Origin: JBBQXH01 sp963710975
Lineage (GTDB): Bacteria; Actinomycetota; Thermoleophilia; Gaiellales; Gaiellaceae
Assembly (NCBI GenBank): GCA_963710975.1
Contig: CAVQCG010000004.1
Span: 744,001-808,000 of the forward strand
Direction of reading: 5' to 3'
Length of the DNA: 64,000 nucleotides
The position numbers were made by a program, and so were the translations under genes. Below are positions 26,155-35,270 of the stretch, piece by piece (position 1 is the first letter of the stretch; the number at the start of each line of letters is the position of its first letter). The notes beneath the pieces were generated by a model. It did not search any database, was not told the origin of the DNA, and was given only the letters and a program-made list of their open reading frames with translations.

Positions 26155-26987
26155 TGGCCGTCGTGGAGTTGGCAGCGGGGGCAGAACCACGTGCCGCGTC
26201 CCCCGACCCGTGTCTTGACGATGGAGGTGTGGCACCTGACACACGCCAGCCCTCCGCGGCCATAGACGCGAAAATCGTCCTGCATACCCCCCTCGGACCC
26301 GAACGGATCGCGATAGTCGCGAAGCGTTGCACCCTGGCGCTCGATGCCGTCCCGCAGGGCGCTGCGAATCGCCCGGTGAAGCGCTTTCACGTGAGACGCG
26401 CGCAGGCTTCCGGCGGGTTGCAGCGGGTGGATCCGCGCACGCCAGAGCGCCTCGTCCGCATAGATGTTGCCGACGCCGGCGAGAACACGCTGGTCGAGAA
26501 GTGCAGCCTTCACGGGCGATCGCTTGCCGTCCAGCTGCCTGCCGAGCACCGCTGCCGAGAATCGCGGGTCGAGTGGCTCGGATCCTAGCCTGGGCCCAAG
26601 AAAGCCGTCGAGCTCGCCGGCCTCGAGGAAATCCCAGGTTCCGAACCGGCGAACGTCGCGATAGGCGACGTCCGATCCGTCGTCTAAGCTGACAACAGCA
26701 CGCAGATACGGATCGTCCTCGAGGGTCCCGTTGATGCCGTGCCGGAAGCTTCCAGTCATTCGAAGATGAACGAGGAGGTGACGATCGCTCTCGAACTCGA
26801 TGATGAGATACTTCCCCCGACGCCGAACCCGGACGACGCGCTCCCCCTCGAGAGCAGCTGCCACCGCGTCAGGCGGCTCCGGGCGCGTCAGCCGCCCATC
26901 GAGGATGGCAACGTGCTCGAGCCGCCTGCCGGAGAGCAGCGGATCGAGCCGTGAACGAATCGTCTCGACCTCGGGAAGCTCGGGCAC
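26151..26987 (-). CDS. mutM: Formamidopyrimidine-DNA glycosylase (Fpg)
   Basis: A 278-residue base-excision glycosylase/AP lyase removing 8-oxoguanine. The N-terminal catalytic Pro-Glu is present (MPELPEVETIR), as are the Lys of RRRGKYLIIEF, the H2TH segment (VLAGVGNIYADEALWRARIH) and the C-terminal zinc finger CVRCH...WFCPRCQ. All residues needed for activity are seen. Start ATG 26987. It is the upstream partner of the P1 peptidase gene, with a four-base overlap. The 163 bases to deoA hold nothing I can identify. Confidence 0.95.
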   Translation of the reverse strand: MPELPEVETIRSRLDPLLSGRRLEHVAILDGRLTRPEPPDAVAAALEGERVVRVRRRGKYLIIEFESDRHLLVHLRMTGSFRHGINGTLEDDPYLRAVVSLDDGSDVAYRDVRRFGTWDFLEAGELDGFLGPRLGSEPLDPRFSAAVLGRQLDGKRSPVKAALLDQRVLAGVGNIYADEALWRARIHPLQPAGSLRASHVKALHRAIRSALRDGIERQGATLRDYRDPFGSEGGMQDDFRVYGRGGLACVRCHTSIVKTRVGGRGTWFCPRCQLHDGQ

Positions 26988-27150
26988 GCGGCTAGCCTAG
27001 CGCCGGGACGGCCGGCTTCCGTCTGAATCGTGGAGAGGCCTACCACGATCGGAATCGACATGTCCTCCCCGGGCGGGCGCGCTTCAGGGGTAACCACGGT
27101 ATCGACGGCCATCCGAGGCGAGCCCTCCGGATGCACGCGCCGCCTGATGC

Positions 27151-28446
27151 TCAGCCGAGAATCTCGAGCACCAGCGGACCGTGAGGGTGCCGCTCCGGCC
27201 CGATCTGGTAGCAGCCCGACACCTCGGTAACCCCGGCTACTGCGGCGTCGTCGTCGGCTGCGTGAACCTCGGCCAGGATCTGGCCCGCCTCGATCGGGTC
27301 GCCCTGCTTCGCCAGGCAGACGATGCCTGCCGCCGGGTCGTGATCGCCATGGCCCTGGTGGCGACCATCTGCGAGACGGAGCGCGGCCTGGCCGATCCCA
27401 GTTGCCCGGAGGACCTGGACAAACCCATCAGAGAGCGCCGGGACGGGACGCACGACCGCGGCCGTGGGCAGAGCGTCCTCCTGTGGATTACCGCCCTGCG
27501 CGCGAATCCAGCGCTCGTAGACCTCGAAGGCCGCACCCGAGCGAATAGCCACCTCCACACGACTCGACGCCTCGGCCTCGTCGATCCCGAGGTCTGAAAG
27601 CGTGAGGAGCGTCGCGGCAGACATCGTCAGCAGTGCCAGGAGGTCGGCAGGGCCTTCGCCCCTCAGTGCCGCCACCGCCTCACGAACCTCGAGCGCGTTC
27701 CCGACGGCATACCCGAGTGGCTGATCCATCGCGGTGAGCTCACAGGCGACACGGCGGCCCGCACGATGCCCCAGCTCCAGCATCGTGGAGGCAAGGCGCC
27801 GCGCATCCTCGATGGTCTTCATGAACGCGCCCTCCCCCACCTTGACGTCGAGGAGAATCGCGTCCGCGCCGGCTGCGATCTTCTTCGACATGATGCTCGC
27901 CGCGATCAGCGAGATCTCGTCCACCGTCGCGGTCGCATGACGGAGGGCGTAGAGCCTCTTGTCCGCGGGGACGAGCCCCTCCGTCTGGCCGACGATCGCC
28001 ATCCCGACCTCGTCGATCTGGCGCAGGAACTCGAGCGGTTCGAGCTCGACCCGATACCCGGGAATTGCCTCGAGCTTGTCGAGCGTTCCACCGGTGTGAC
28101 CGAGACTCCGACCGCTCATCTTCCCGAACGGGACACCGCACGCCGCGACGATCGGGCCAAGCGCGATCGAGACCTTGTCCCCGACGCCACCCGTCGAATG
28201 CTTGTCAACGACCGTGCGGCCGAGTGAGGAGAGGTCGACAACGTCTCCGCTACGAACCATCGCATCCGTGAGCGCGAAGGTCTCCGCAGGCTTGAGCCCC
28301 CGGAAGTAGACCGCCATGAGGAACGCAGCCATCTGCTCGTCGCTGACGGCACCACACATGTACGCGGCGACGAGCTCCTCGACGTCCTCGACCGAGAGGG
28401 CCCCGCCGTCTCGCTTGCGCTCGATCAGCTCAGCCGGCCGGATCAC
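27151..28446 (-). CDS. deoA: Thymidine/pyrimidine-nucleoside phosphorylase
   Basis: A 431-residue nucleoside phosphorylase II family enzyme splitting (deoxy)thymidine and uridine to base and (deoxy)ribose-1-phosphate. The phosphate-binding segment VVDKHSTGGVGDKVSIAL is present, along with KMSGRSLGHTGGTLDKLE, the substrate Arg/Ser/Lys region YALRHATATVDEISL, and SKKIAAGADAILLDVKVGEG. The C-terminal domain is complete. Start ATG 28446, 14 bases after the deoB stop with a GGAG site. With deoB it forms a nucleoside salvage operon feeding ribose-5-phosphate into central metabolism. Confidence 0.93.
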   Translation of the reverse strand: MIRPAELIERKRDGGALSVEDVEELVAAYMCGAVSDEQMAAFLMAVYFRGLKPAETFALTDAMVRSGDVVDLSSLGRTVVDKHSTGGVGDKVSIALGPIVAACGVPFGKMSGRSLGHTGGTLDKLEAIPGYRVELEPLEFLRQIDEVGMAIVGQTEGLVPADKRLYALRHATATVDEISLIAASIMSKKIAAGADAILLDVKVGEGAFMKTIEDARRLASTMLELGHRAGRRVACELTAMDQPLGYAVGNALEVREAVAALRGEGPADLLALLTMSAATLLTLSDLGIDEAEASSRVEVAIRSGAAFEVYERWIRAQGGNPQEDALPTAAVVRPVPALSDGFVQVLRATGIGQAALRLADGRHQGHGDHDPAAGIVCLAKQGDPIEAGQILAEVHAADDDAAVAGVTEVSGCYQIGPERHPHGPLVLEILG

Positions 28447-28460
28447 GGCTCCTCGGCGGT

Positions 28461-29627
28461 TCAGGCTTCCAGGAAGGGTTGTCCGGCAAGCCTGCGGGAT
28501 GCAGCCTTGCCGCCGAGCCAGGCATTGGCGGTCGCGCCGACGTCGGCGAACTCGCCTTCGTGAATGCGACCCGCCACGTTCCGACCGGCCACGTAGGCCA
28601 CCAGCAGGGCGTACTCGCGCGAGTGGTCGGTCGACGGCGTCGTCGGATCGCAGCCGTGATCCGAGGTGACGACGAGCAGGTCGTTCGGCTGCAGGAGGCC
28701 GAGCAGATCCGGGAGCCTGCGGTCGAAGTCCTGGAGGCAGCGGTGGAAGTTCTCCGGGTCGTTGCGATGGCCCCAGAGCGTGTCGGTCTCGACGAGGTTC
28801 GTGAAGATCAGGCCGCTCTCGAGATTCTCGAGCAGCTCTTCGGTCTTCGCGATGCCCTCGCCGTTCGACTTGGTCGGGAACGACTCGTCGATATCGAGTC
28901 CCGAGAAGATGTCCGAGATCTTCCCGACCGCATGGACCGTGGAGCCGCTCTCCCGGATCTGCGTGAGGTAGTTCGGGCGCCGTGGCTCGAGGGCGAGATC
29001 GTGTCTCCCCGCGCTCCTCACGTAGTTGCCGGGCTCACCGGTGAAGGGCCGAGCGATCACCCGTCCGACAGCGTCCTTCCCTTTGAGGATCTCGCGAGCG
29101 ATCTCGCAGGCGTGGTACAGCTCGTCGACGGGAATCGTGTCCTCGTGCGCTGCGACCTGGAAGACGGAGTCCGCGGACGTGTAGACGATCCACTTGCCCG
29201 TCGTCTGGTGCTCTTCGCCGAGCTCCAGGATGATCTCCGTCCCGGAAGCCGCGATGTTCCCGAGGACACCGCGGCCAGTGCGGTGTGCGAACTCCTCGAT
29301 GATGCCGAACGGGAACCCGTGTGGGTAGGTCGGGAGCGCCTGTGCCGAAACGATGCCCATGAGCTCCCAGTGGCCGCTCATCGTGTCCTTTCCCTTCGAA
29401 CGCTCGAGCAGCCGCCCGACGACCGCGGGCGAGCCGGGTTGCGGCGGGCAACCTTCGAGCGGCTCCACGTTTCCGAGCCCGAGCGCCTCGAGATTCGGCA
29501 GGTCGAGTCCGCCGACGACGCGGGCGACGTTCCCGAGCGTGTCGGATCCCTCGTCGCCGTAGTCGGCCGCATCGGGCAGCTCGCCGGCTCCGACCCCATC
29601 GAGCACGATGATGCACACGCGTGGCAT
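28461..29627 (-). CDS. deoB: Phosphopentomutase
   Basis: A 388-residue alkaline-phosphatase-superfamily mutase converting (deoxy)ribose-1-phosphate to the 5-phosphate. Metal ligand motifs are present: IVLDGVGAGELPDAADYGDE, SKGKDTMSGHWELMG with the active Thr, NLVETDTLWGHRNDPE and VTSDHGCDPTTPSTDHSRE. The length is that of the family. Start ATG 29627. It is the first gene of the deoB-deoA pair and is divergent from a small membrane protein gene 22 bases away, so the promoter must lie in that gap or overlap the coding ends. Confidence 0.94.
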   Translation of the reverse strand: MPRVCIIVLDGVGAGELPDAADYGDEGSDTLGNVARVVGGLDLPNLEALGLGNVEPLEGCPPQPGSPAVVGRLLERSKGKDTMSGHWELMGIVSAQALPTYPHGFPFGIIEEFAHRTGRGVLGNIAASGTEIILELGEEHQTTGKWIVYTSADSVFQVAAHEDTIPVDELYHACEIAREILKGKDAVGRVIARPFTGEPGNYVRSAGRHDLALEPRRPNYLTQIRESGSTVHAVGKISDIFSGLDIDESFPTKSNGEGIAKTEELLENLESGLIFTNLVETDTLWGHRNDPENFHRCLQDFDRRLPDLLGLLQPNDLLVVTSDHGCDPTTPSTDHSREYALLVAYVAGRNVAGRIHEGEFADVGATANAWLGGKAASRRLAGQPFLEA

Positions 29628-29649
29628 CCGGCTATTCTACGAATCACGC

Positions 29650-29805
29650 ATGGCAGACTTTCTCGGCATCCTCGAGCTCATCGCCTGGGTCCTGTCCGTG
29701 GTGACGCTCGCCGCCCTGGTGACCTACGCCGTCATCAAGGGCACGCAGAAGCTCGAGAAGAAGCGTGACGCCGCGAAGGACGCGGCGACGCCCACGAACT
29801 CCTGA
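29650..29805 (+). CDS. Small single-helix membrane protein
   Basis: A 51-residue protein with one transmembrane helix (ILELIAWVLSVVTLAALVTYA) followed by a charged Lys-rich tail (KLEKKRDAAKDAATP). I recognise no family. The ATG at 29650 is chosen because the extension from 29608 would overlap the divergent deoB start. It ends 2 bases from the stop of alanine dehydrogenase, which faces it. Codon use looks coding and the helix plus charged tail is typical of small envelope proteins. Confidence 0.55.
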   Translation: MADFLGILELIAWVLSVVTLAALVTYAVIKGTQKLEKKRDAAKDAATPTNS

Positions 29806-29807
29806 GG

Positions 29808-30932
29808 TTACGCCGGGGTAGGCGGCAGAGCGTCTGCCAGGGGCACGTATGGCAGCGAATGAGCCTCTGCGACGGCTTCGTACGTCACCTTCCCGGCGAC
29901 GACGTTGACGCCGCGCGCCAGTGCCGCGTTCCGCTCGATCGCGCCGCGCACGCCACGGTCGGCGATTGCCTCGACGAACGGAAGCGTCACGTTGGTGAGC
30001 GCCTTCGTCGACGAGATCGGAACGGCGCCGGGCATGTTGGTGACGCAGTAGTGCACGATCCCGTCGATCTCGAAGACAGGATCCGAATGCGTCGTCGGGC
30101 GTGAGGTCTCGAAGCACCCACCCTGGTCGATTGCGACATCGACGAGCACCGCGCCTGGCTTCATCAACCCGAGCATGTCTCTCGTCACGAGCTTGGGCGC
30201 ACGCGCCCCGGGAACGAGCACTGCCCCGATGACGAGATCCGCCCCGGTGATCACCTCCTCGATCTGCAGGCGATTCGACATGGCCAGAGTGAGACGGCCG
30301 TCCAGCATCATCTCGAGCTCTCGCATTCGCTCCACGGAGCGGTCGAGCACCCACACGTCAGCCTGCATTCCGACAGCGATCAGCGCGGCGTTGTAGCCGA
30401 CGACACCGCCGCCGAGCACGACCACCTTCGCGGGTGGAACCCCTGGCACGCCCCCCAGGAGAATCCCTCGTCCGCCCTGCGCCTTCTCGAGCGCCCAGGC
30501 GCCCATCTGCGTGGCGAGCCGCCCGGCCACCTCGCTCATCGGAGCGAGGAGAGGCAGCCGCCGATCCTCCGTCTCGACGGTCTCGTACGCGATGCAGATT
30601 GCCCCAGATTCGACGAGCGCCGACGTCAGCCGCTTGTCGGCAGCGAGATGGAGGTACGTGAAGAGCACGAGATCGTCACGCAGCCGCGAGAACTCCTCGG
30701 GGAGCGGCTCCTTGACCTTCAGGACCAGCTCCGACTGATCCCAGACGTCCGAGACGGTCGCGATGACCGCTCCTACCGCACTGTATGCCTGGTCCGGAAA
30801 CGCACTCCCCAACCCTGCTCCGGACTCCACCAGCACCTCGTGGCCGCGCTCGACCAGCTCGCGCGCACCGGCGGGTGTCAGCGCGACACGATGCTCGTCA
30901 GCCTTCACCTCCGTCACCACTCCGACCCTCAT
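29808..30932 (-). CDS. ald: Alanine dehydrogenase
   Basis: A 374-residue NAD-dependent enzyme interconverting L-alanine and pyruvate + ammonia. Catalytic residues are visible: Lys in LVLKVKEPLPEEF and His in FTYLHLAADK. The NAD-binding fold starts KVVVLGGGVVGYNAALIAVG, and the C-terminus holds VHYCVTNMPGAVPISST, a family hallmark. The ATG at 30932 (MRVGVVTEVKADEHRV) matches the family start; the open frame further upstream overlaps the NUDIX gene. It is 40 bases downstream of that gene and probably on the same transcript. Confidence 0.93.
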   Translation of the reverse strand: MRVGVVTEVKADEHRVALTPAGARELVERGHEVLVESGAGLGSAFPDQAYSAVGAVIATVSDVWDQSELVLKVKEPLPEEFSRLRDDLVLFTYLHLAADKRLTSALVESGAICIAYETVETEDRRLPLLAPMSEVAGRLATQMGAWALEKAQGGRGILLGGVPGVPPAKVVVLGGGVVGYNAALIAVGMQADVWVLDRSVERMRELEMMLDGRLTLAMSNRLQIEEVITGADLVIGAVLVPGARAPKLVTRDMLGLMKPGAVLVDVAIDQGGCFETSRPTTHSDPVFEIDGIVHYCVTNMPGAVPISSTKALTNVTLPFVEAIADRGVRGAIERNAALARGVNVVAGKVTYEAVAEAHSLPYVPLADALPPTPA

Positions 30933-30972
30933 GGCGCGCGAAGCGTACCGCCGAGCAAAGAGCCGCGACGAG

Positions 30973-31467
30973 CTACGGGCCTTGCAGGTAGAGCAGGAGG
31001 CCGATGAGAGTCTTCGCGTCCGCGATCTGGACGAGTCTCTCCCTGAGCTCGTCAATGCGCCAGCGCTCGAGCTCGATCGTCTCGTCATCGTCGGGAGAGG
31101 CGATTCCCTGGACGAGATCGGTGGCGATGAAGAGATGCACCCGCTCTCGGCAGAAGCCGGGTGTCGTCCAGAACGTCCTCGGAGCGCTCCACACGCCGCC
31201 GCGCAACCCGGTCTCCTCCACGAGCTCGCGACGAGCGCTCGCGAGTGGCTCCTCACCCGACTCGATGCGACCTGCCGGGAGCTCGAGCAATTCGCGCCGG
31301 GCGGGCGGCCGCAGCTGCTTGACCAACGTCAGGCTCCCCTCGCGGTCGACGGGCACGACGGCGACGACATCCGGCCGGATGACCACCTCGCGCTCCCGCC
31401 CGTCCCAGCGCTCCACGTCGACGTCGAGCCAGCGGCCCGAGAACACGCGCCGGACGTCATCCGGCAT
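30973..31467 (-). CDS. NUDIX hydrolase, ADP-ribose pyrophosphatase-like
   Basis: A 164-residue NUDIX protein with a complete box (GRIESGEEPLASARRELVEE, then TGL), which binds Mg and cleaves nucleoside diphosphates linked to other groups. The preceding QLRPPARRELLELPAG and following TTPGFCRERVHLFIA segments match ADP-ribose pyrophosphatases. The ATG at 31467 overlaps the stop of the DUF3866 gene by one base (TGATG), so translation is coupled. In M. tuberculosis a homologous NUDIX gene (Rv1700) follows pyrG, and here the same order holds with two genes between. Confidence 0.9.
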   Translation of the reverse strand: MPDDVRRVFSGRWLDVDVERWDGREREVVIRPDVVAVVPVDREGSLTLVKQLRPPARRELLELPAGRIESGEEPLASARRELVEETGLRGGVWSAPRTFWTTPGFCRERVHLFIATDLVQGIASPDDDETIELERWRIDELRERLVQIADAKTLIGLLLYLQGP

Positions 31468-32459
31468 CACTCGAGGCACTCCCGGGCGAGCCTGCCAGCG
31501 GCGAAGGCGGCCGCGAAGAACCATGGGTCGTCTCGCGGGCCCCGACCCATCGTCGAGAGCGGAAGGCCTGCGCAGGCCTCCTCCCAGCCCGTGACGTCGA
31601 CAACGCGGGATCCTTCGATCTCCTCTGCCAGCTCGATCCCTTCGGGCAGGGGCACGGCGACAGGGCCGAGCGCGAACTGCAGCACCGCGTGAACGTGGTG
31701 GGACACGCCGCGGTGGCGACGACGCGCGTCCACCATCGAGACCCGTGGAGCGAGGATCGCCCGCCCACCGAGAGCGATCGCTGCGTTGGCGGCTTCGGCT
31801 GCGGACAGAGCCCCGTGGCCGAGCGGCGTGCCCGTGCCCACGATCCCCGGCCCGACCGAGCAGACGACCGCATCGAACGCCTGCCTCGCGCACCAATCGA
31901 GCGCGGAGACGACGTTGACGCAGGCAACGTCCCCGTCCAGGCAGGGGCCGGCGGCAATCGCCACCTCCAGCAAGCCAGAGGCCTCCAGCGTCCGCACGCT
32001 GTCGGAAAGCGAGACGGGCAGCGCCCCGCCTGCGATCTGGACGTAGGCAACTCGGACTCCCGTGCCGAGCCCGGCGCAGACGGGAGCCAGTTGGCTGTGG
32101 AGCGTGCAGCAGACGACGGGTGTGCCTTCCAGGGAAGCTGAATGCTCGCGGTCGCCCTCTTCCTCCCCGTGACGGCTCGCATGCTGAAGCGACGTATAGG
32201 GAAGCTTCATCAGGTGAGCGCCGGGTGTGGCCGGGAGGTCGAGGCCCCGGGTGAGATTCGCGTGGAGCACGTCGAATCCGCCCGAGCCGAGACCGAGGTC
32301 GAGAGCCTGGGTGTTCACGATCACGTCATCCCCGAGTGCGACCGGGCCGGTAAGCCTCGGGTACGCGATGCACGGACGCCCATCGACCTCGATCCGGGCT
32401 AGGCCGGCGACCCGTTCGGTGACTGCGGTGACGCGTCCGCGCCGGAGGCTAAGCGGCAT
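31467..32459 (-). CDS. DUF3866 family protein
   Basis: A 330-residue protein matching the DUF3866 family, which is known mainly from actinobacteria and has no assigned function. It opens LRRGRVTAVTERVAGLARIE and has LGSGGFDVLHANLTRGLDLP, MKLPYTSLQHASRH, VVCCTLHSQLAPVCAGL and PLGHGALSAAEAANAAIALG. Conserved Cys and His suggest an enzyme, but this is inference. The ATG at 32459 overlaps the M20 peptidase end by 11 bases; an ATG-like start at 32483 is the alternative. It is followed at once by the NUDIX gene. Confidence 0.8.
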   Translation of the reverse strand: MPLSLRRGRVTAVTERVAGLARIEVDGRPCIAYPRLTGPVALGDDVIVNTQALDLGLGSGGFDVLHANLTRGLDLPATPGAHLMKLPYTSLQHASRHGEEEGDREHSASLEGTPVVCCTLHSQLAPVCAGLGTGVRVAYVQIAGGALPVSLSDSVRTLEASGLLEVAIAAGPCLDGDVACVNVVSALDWCARQAFDAVVCSVGPGIVGTGTPLGHGALSAAEAANAAIALGGRAILAPRVSMVDARRRHRGVSHHVHAVLQFALGPVAVPLPEGIELAEEIEGSRVVDVTGWEEACAGLPLSTMGRGPRDDPWFFAAAFAAGRLARECLE

Positions 32460-33579
32460 CCCGCGCGAGGTCGACGAGGGCAAGCGTCACGTCGACCATC
32501 GCCTCGAGGTCGGCGACGGCGATGTGCTCGCGGGGCCCGTGAATCTCGGCCATCCCGTTCGAGAGGACGACACACGCGAGCCCGCGTGCGCGAAAGACGT
32601 TCGTGTCGGCCCCGCCGCCGACCTCCACGTCCCGAGGCTCGAAGCCCGTTCGTTCGAGCGCCCTGCGCGCCAGTGAGAGCGCAGGGTCGGAGGCGTCCAC
32701 ACGGTAGCCGCGGTAGATCTCGTCGATTCGCGTCTCGACCTCGCAGTCCGTGACGGCGGCGGCGTACGCGAACGCGTCGACCATCTCCTGCACCAGCCCG
32801 AGCAGCTTCTTCTCGTCTCGCGATCGTGCCTCCGCAATGACCGTGCAGGCCTCAGGGACGACGTTGCGGGCTGATCCGCCGTCGATGCGTCCGACGTTCG
32901 CGGTCGTCTCGTGGTCGATCCGGCCGAGCCGGAGGTCGGCGATCGCGCGGGCGGCCGCCTCTATGGCCGACCGGCCTTCTTCAGGGTTGATCCCTGCGTG
33001 CGCGGCGTGGCCACGGTAGACGACGTCCAGCACCCGATGATAGGGAGCGGAGACGACGATGTCGCCGATCGGCGCCGCGTGGTCGTAGACGAACCCGACG
33101 TCTGAGGCAAGGCGGGTGACGTCGAACGCTGCAGCGCCCTGGCAACCCGTCTCCTCACGCGTCGTGAAGACGAGCTCGACGCCTGCTTGCGGCCGGTTCT
33201 CGACGAGCAGGACCCGGACTGCGTCGATCATGGCGGCGACCGCAGCCTTGTTGTCGGCGCCGAGGATCGTCCCTCCGCGGTTTCGCACGACGCCGTCCTC
33301 GACGACCGGCTCGAGCGGACCGATGGGTTGAACCGTGTCGAGATGCGCGCAGAAGAAGATCGGAAGGCCCGCTTCGCCGCTTGTCGGCTCGAGACGGGTG
33401 TAGATATTGCCTGTGTTCGAATCGACGCTTTCACCGGTTGCGTCCACCTCGACGGGGAGCCCGAGGTCGCGGAGCTCCCTCATCACACGCTCTGCCACGA
33501 GCAACTCGTGCCCCGGAGGGCTCGGAATCGCGGCCAGGTCGGTGAAGAGCGTGAGAACGTCGGATCGGGTCACAGCCAC
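32449..33579 (-). CDS. M20 family metallopeptidase (PepT-like)
   Basis: A 376-residue zinc aminopeptidase/carboxypeptidase-fold protein. Metal and catalytic motifs are present: FFCAHLDTVQPIG with His and Asp, GGTILGADNKAAVA, FTTREETGCQGA with the general-base Glu, VYDHAAP, and AEIHGPREH near the end. The lid domain (HAAHAGINPEEGRSAIEAAA) is also seen. The best family fit is tripeptide aminopeptidase-like (M20B). The GTG at 33579 is chosen; a second GTG two codons later is equally possible. It lies 38 bases after pyrG on the same strand. Confidence 0.88.
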   Translation of the reverse strand: MAVTRSDVLTLFTDLAAIPSPPGHELLVAERVMRELRDLGLPVEVDATGESVDSNTGNIYTRLEPTSGEAGLPIFFCAHLDTVQPIGPLEPVVEDGVVRNRGGTILGADNKAAVAAMIDAVRVLLVENRPQAGVELVFTTREETGCQGAAAFDVTRLASDVGFVYDHAAPIGDIVVSAPYHRVLDVVYRGHAAHAGINPEEGRSAIEAAARAIADLRLGRIDHETTANVGRIDGGSARNVVPEACTVIAEARSRDEKKLLGLVQEMVDAFAYAAAVTDCEVETRIDEIYRGYRVDASDPALSLARRALERTGFEPRDVEVGGGADTNVFRARGLACVVLSNGMAEIHGPREHIAVADLEAMVDVTLALVDLARDAA

Positions 33580-33617
33580 GCTCGGGATGGTACTTCGGTC
33601 CCTGCGGTCGGGAGCGC

Positions 33618-35270
33618 TCAGGCCTGCGGAGTCGCTGCGATCTCGACGCCGTGGCGCTCGTTCGAACGCGCGACCGCCGCCCCGACGAAGTCGCGGAAGA
33701 GAGGGGCCGGTCGCGTCGGGCGGGACTTGAACTCCGGGTGGAACTGGCTGGCGACGAACCACGGGTGATCCGGGAGCTCGATCACCTCGACGAGACGCCC
33801 CTCCTGGAAGGTGCCGGAGATCACGAGACCGGCCTCGACGAGCCGGGGTCGGAAATGGTTGTTCACCTCGTAGCGGTGGCGGTGGCGCTCGTAGACCACG
33901 GCCTCGCCGTACGCGGCGCTCGCCTTCGTGTCCTCCGCGAGATCGACCGGGTCGGCGCCGAGGCGCATGCTGCCTCCCATGTCCTCGATCTCCTTCTGCT
34001 CCGGCAGGAGATCGATCACGGGGTACGGGGTCTCGGGATCGAACTCGCTCGAATTGGCTCCTTCCAGGCCGCACGCATTGCGCGCGAACTCGATCACGGC
34101 GACTTGCATCCCGAGGCAGATTCCGAGGTACGGGATCCCGGTCTCACGGGCGACCCGGGCCGCGAGGATCTTGCCCTCGATCCCCCGGTTTCCGAAGCCA
34201 CCCGGAACGAGGATCCCGTCCGCACCTGCAAGCTGGCGCTCGGCGTCCTCGGCACTTGTCGCCTCAGCGTCCACCCAGCGGAGCCTGACGTTCGTCGCGT
34301 GATGGATCCCTGCGTGCTTGAGCGCCTCCGACACGGAGAGATAGGCGTCCTGCAGCTGGACGTACTTGCCGACGAGCGCGATGACGACCTCGCCGTCGCG
34401 ACGCCGGATCTGCTCGGCCAGCGCGTCCCAGGCCGACAGGTCGGCAGGAGCCGCGTCGAGCCCGAGCTGGTCGCAGACCAGCTCGTCCAGACCCTCCGCA
34501 TGAAGCGCGGCGGGGACCAGGTACACGTCGTCGATGTCGCCGTTCGAGATGACCGCCTTCGTCTCGATGTCGGCAAAGAGGGCGATCTTCTCCCGGATGT
34601 CGCGCGAAAGGTCGTCGCGCGACCGGCAGACGACGATGTCCGGATGGATACCGATGCGCCGTAGCTCGTTGACCGAGTGCTGGGTCGGCTTCGTCTTCAA
34701 CTCGCCGGCTGCCTCGATGAACGGCACGAGCGTGACGTGGATGTAGAGGACGTTCGCGGGCCCCTCTTCGCGGCGGAACTGGCGGATTGCCTCGAGGAAG
34801 GGGAGCGACTCGATGTCGCCGACGGTTCCGCCGATCTCGGAGATCACCACGTCGGCGTCACTCGTCGCGGCGACACGGCGCACCCGATCCTTGATCTCGT
34901 TCGTGATGTGTGGGATCACCTGGACGGTCGACCCGAGGTACTCGCCCTTGCGTTCCTTGCGGATGACGGCGTACCAGATCGAGCCCGAGGTGTGGTTCGC
35001 GTTCCGTGAGAGGTTCTCGTCCACGAAGCGCTCGTAGTGACCGATGTCGAGATCCGTCTCGGCGCCGTCCTCGGTCACGAAGACCTCGCCGTGCTGATAC
35101 GGGCTCATCGTCCCTGGATCCACGTTGATGTACGGGTCGAACTTCTGCACCTGGACACGCAGGCCGCGCGCCTTGAGGAGAGCGCCAAGCGACGCGGCGG
35201 TGATGCCCTTCCCGAGAGACGACGCGACGCCCCCCGTCACGAACACGTACTTCGTCTGCGGAGAGCTCAT
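33618..35270 (-). CDS. pyrG: CTP synthase
   Basis: A 550-residue enzyme making CTP from UTP, ATP and glutamine. The amidoligase half opens KYVFVTGGVASSLGKGITAA with the P-loop, then KFDPYINVDPGTMSPYQHGE and SEIGGTVGDIESLPFLEA. The glutamine amidotransferase half has ILVPGGFGNRGIEGK, the nucleophile Cys in YLGICLGMQVAVIEFARN, and a C-terminal SQFHPEFKSRP with His and Glu. All catalytic residues are present. Its ATG overlaps the upstream gene's stop as ATGA. Confidence 0.96.
   Translation of the reverse strand: MSSPQTKYVFVTGGVASSLGKGITAASLGALLKARGLRVQVQKFDPYINVDPGTMSPYQHGEVFVTEDGAETDLDIGHYERFVDENLSRNANHTSGSIWYAVIRKERKGEYLGSTVQVIPHITNEIKDRVRRVAATSDADVVISEIGGTVGDIESLPFLEAIRQFRREEGPANVLYIHVTLVPFIEAAGELKTKPTQHSVNELRRIGIHPDIVVCRSRDDLSRDIREKIALFADIETKAVISNGDIDDVYLVPAALHAEGLDELVCDQLGLDAAPADLSAWDALAEQIRRRDGEVVIALVGKYVQLQDAYLSVSEALKHAGIHHATNVRLRWVDAEATSAEDAERQLAGADGILVPGGFGNRGIEGKILAARVARETGIPYLGICLGMQVAVIEFARNACGLEGANSSEFDPETPYPVIDLLPEQKEIEDMGGSMRLGADPVDLAEDTKASAAYGEAVVYERHRHRYEVNNHFRPRLVEAGLVISGTFQEGRLVEVIELPDHPWFVASQFHPEFKSRPTRPAPLFRDFVGAAVARSNERHGVEIAATPQA

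Noticed and set aside
26988..27150. A possible small gene between mutM and deoA
   Set aside because: Short frames exist on both strands but none has a ribosome site or recognisable sequence. I see nothing definite in this 163-base gap.
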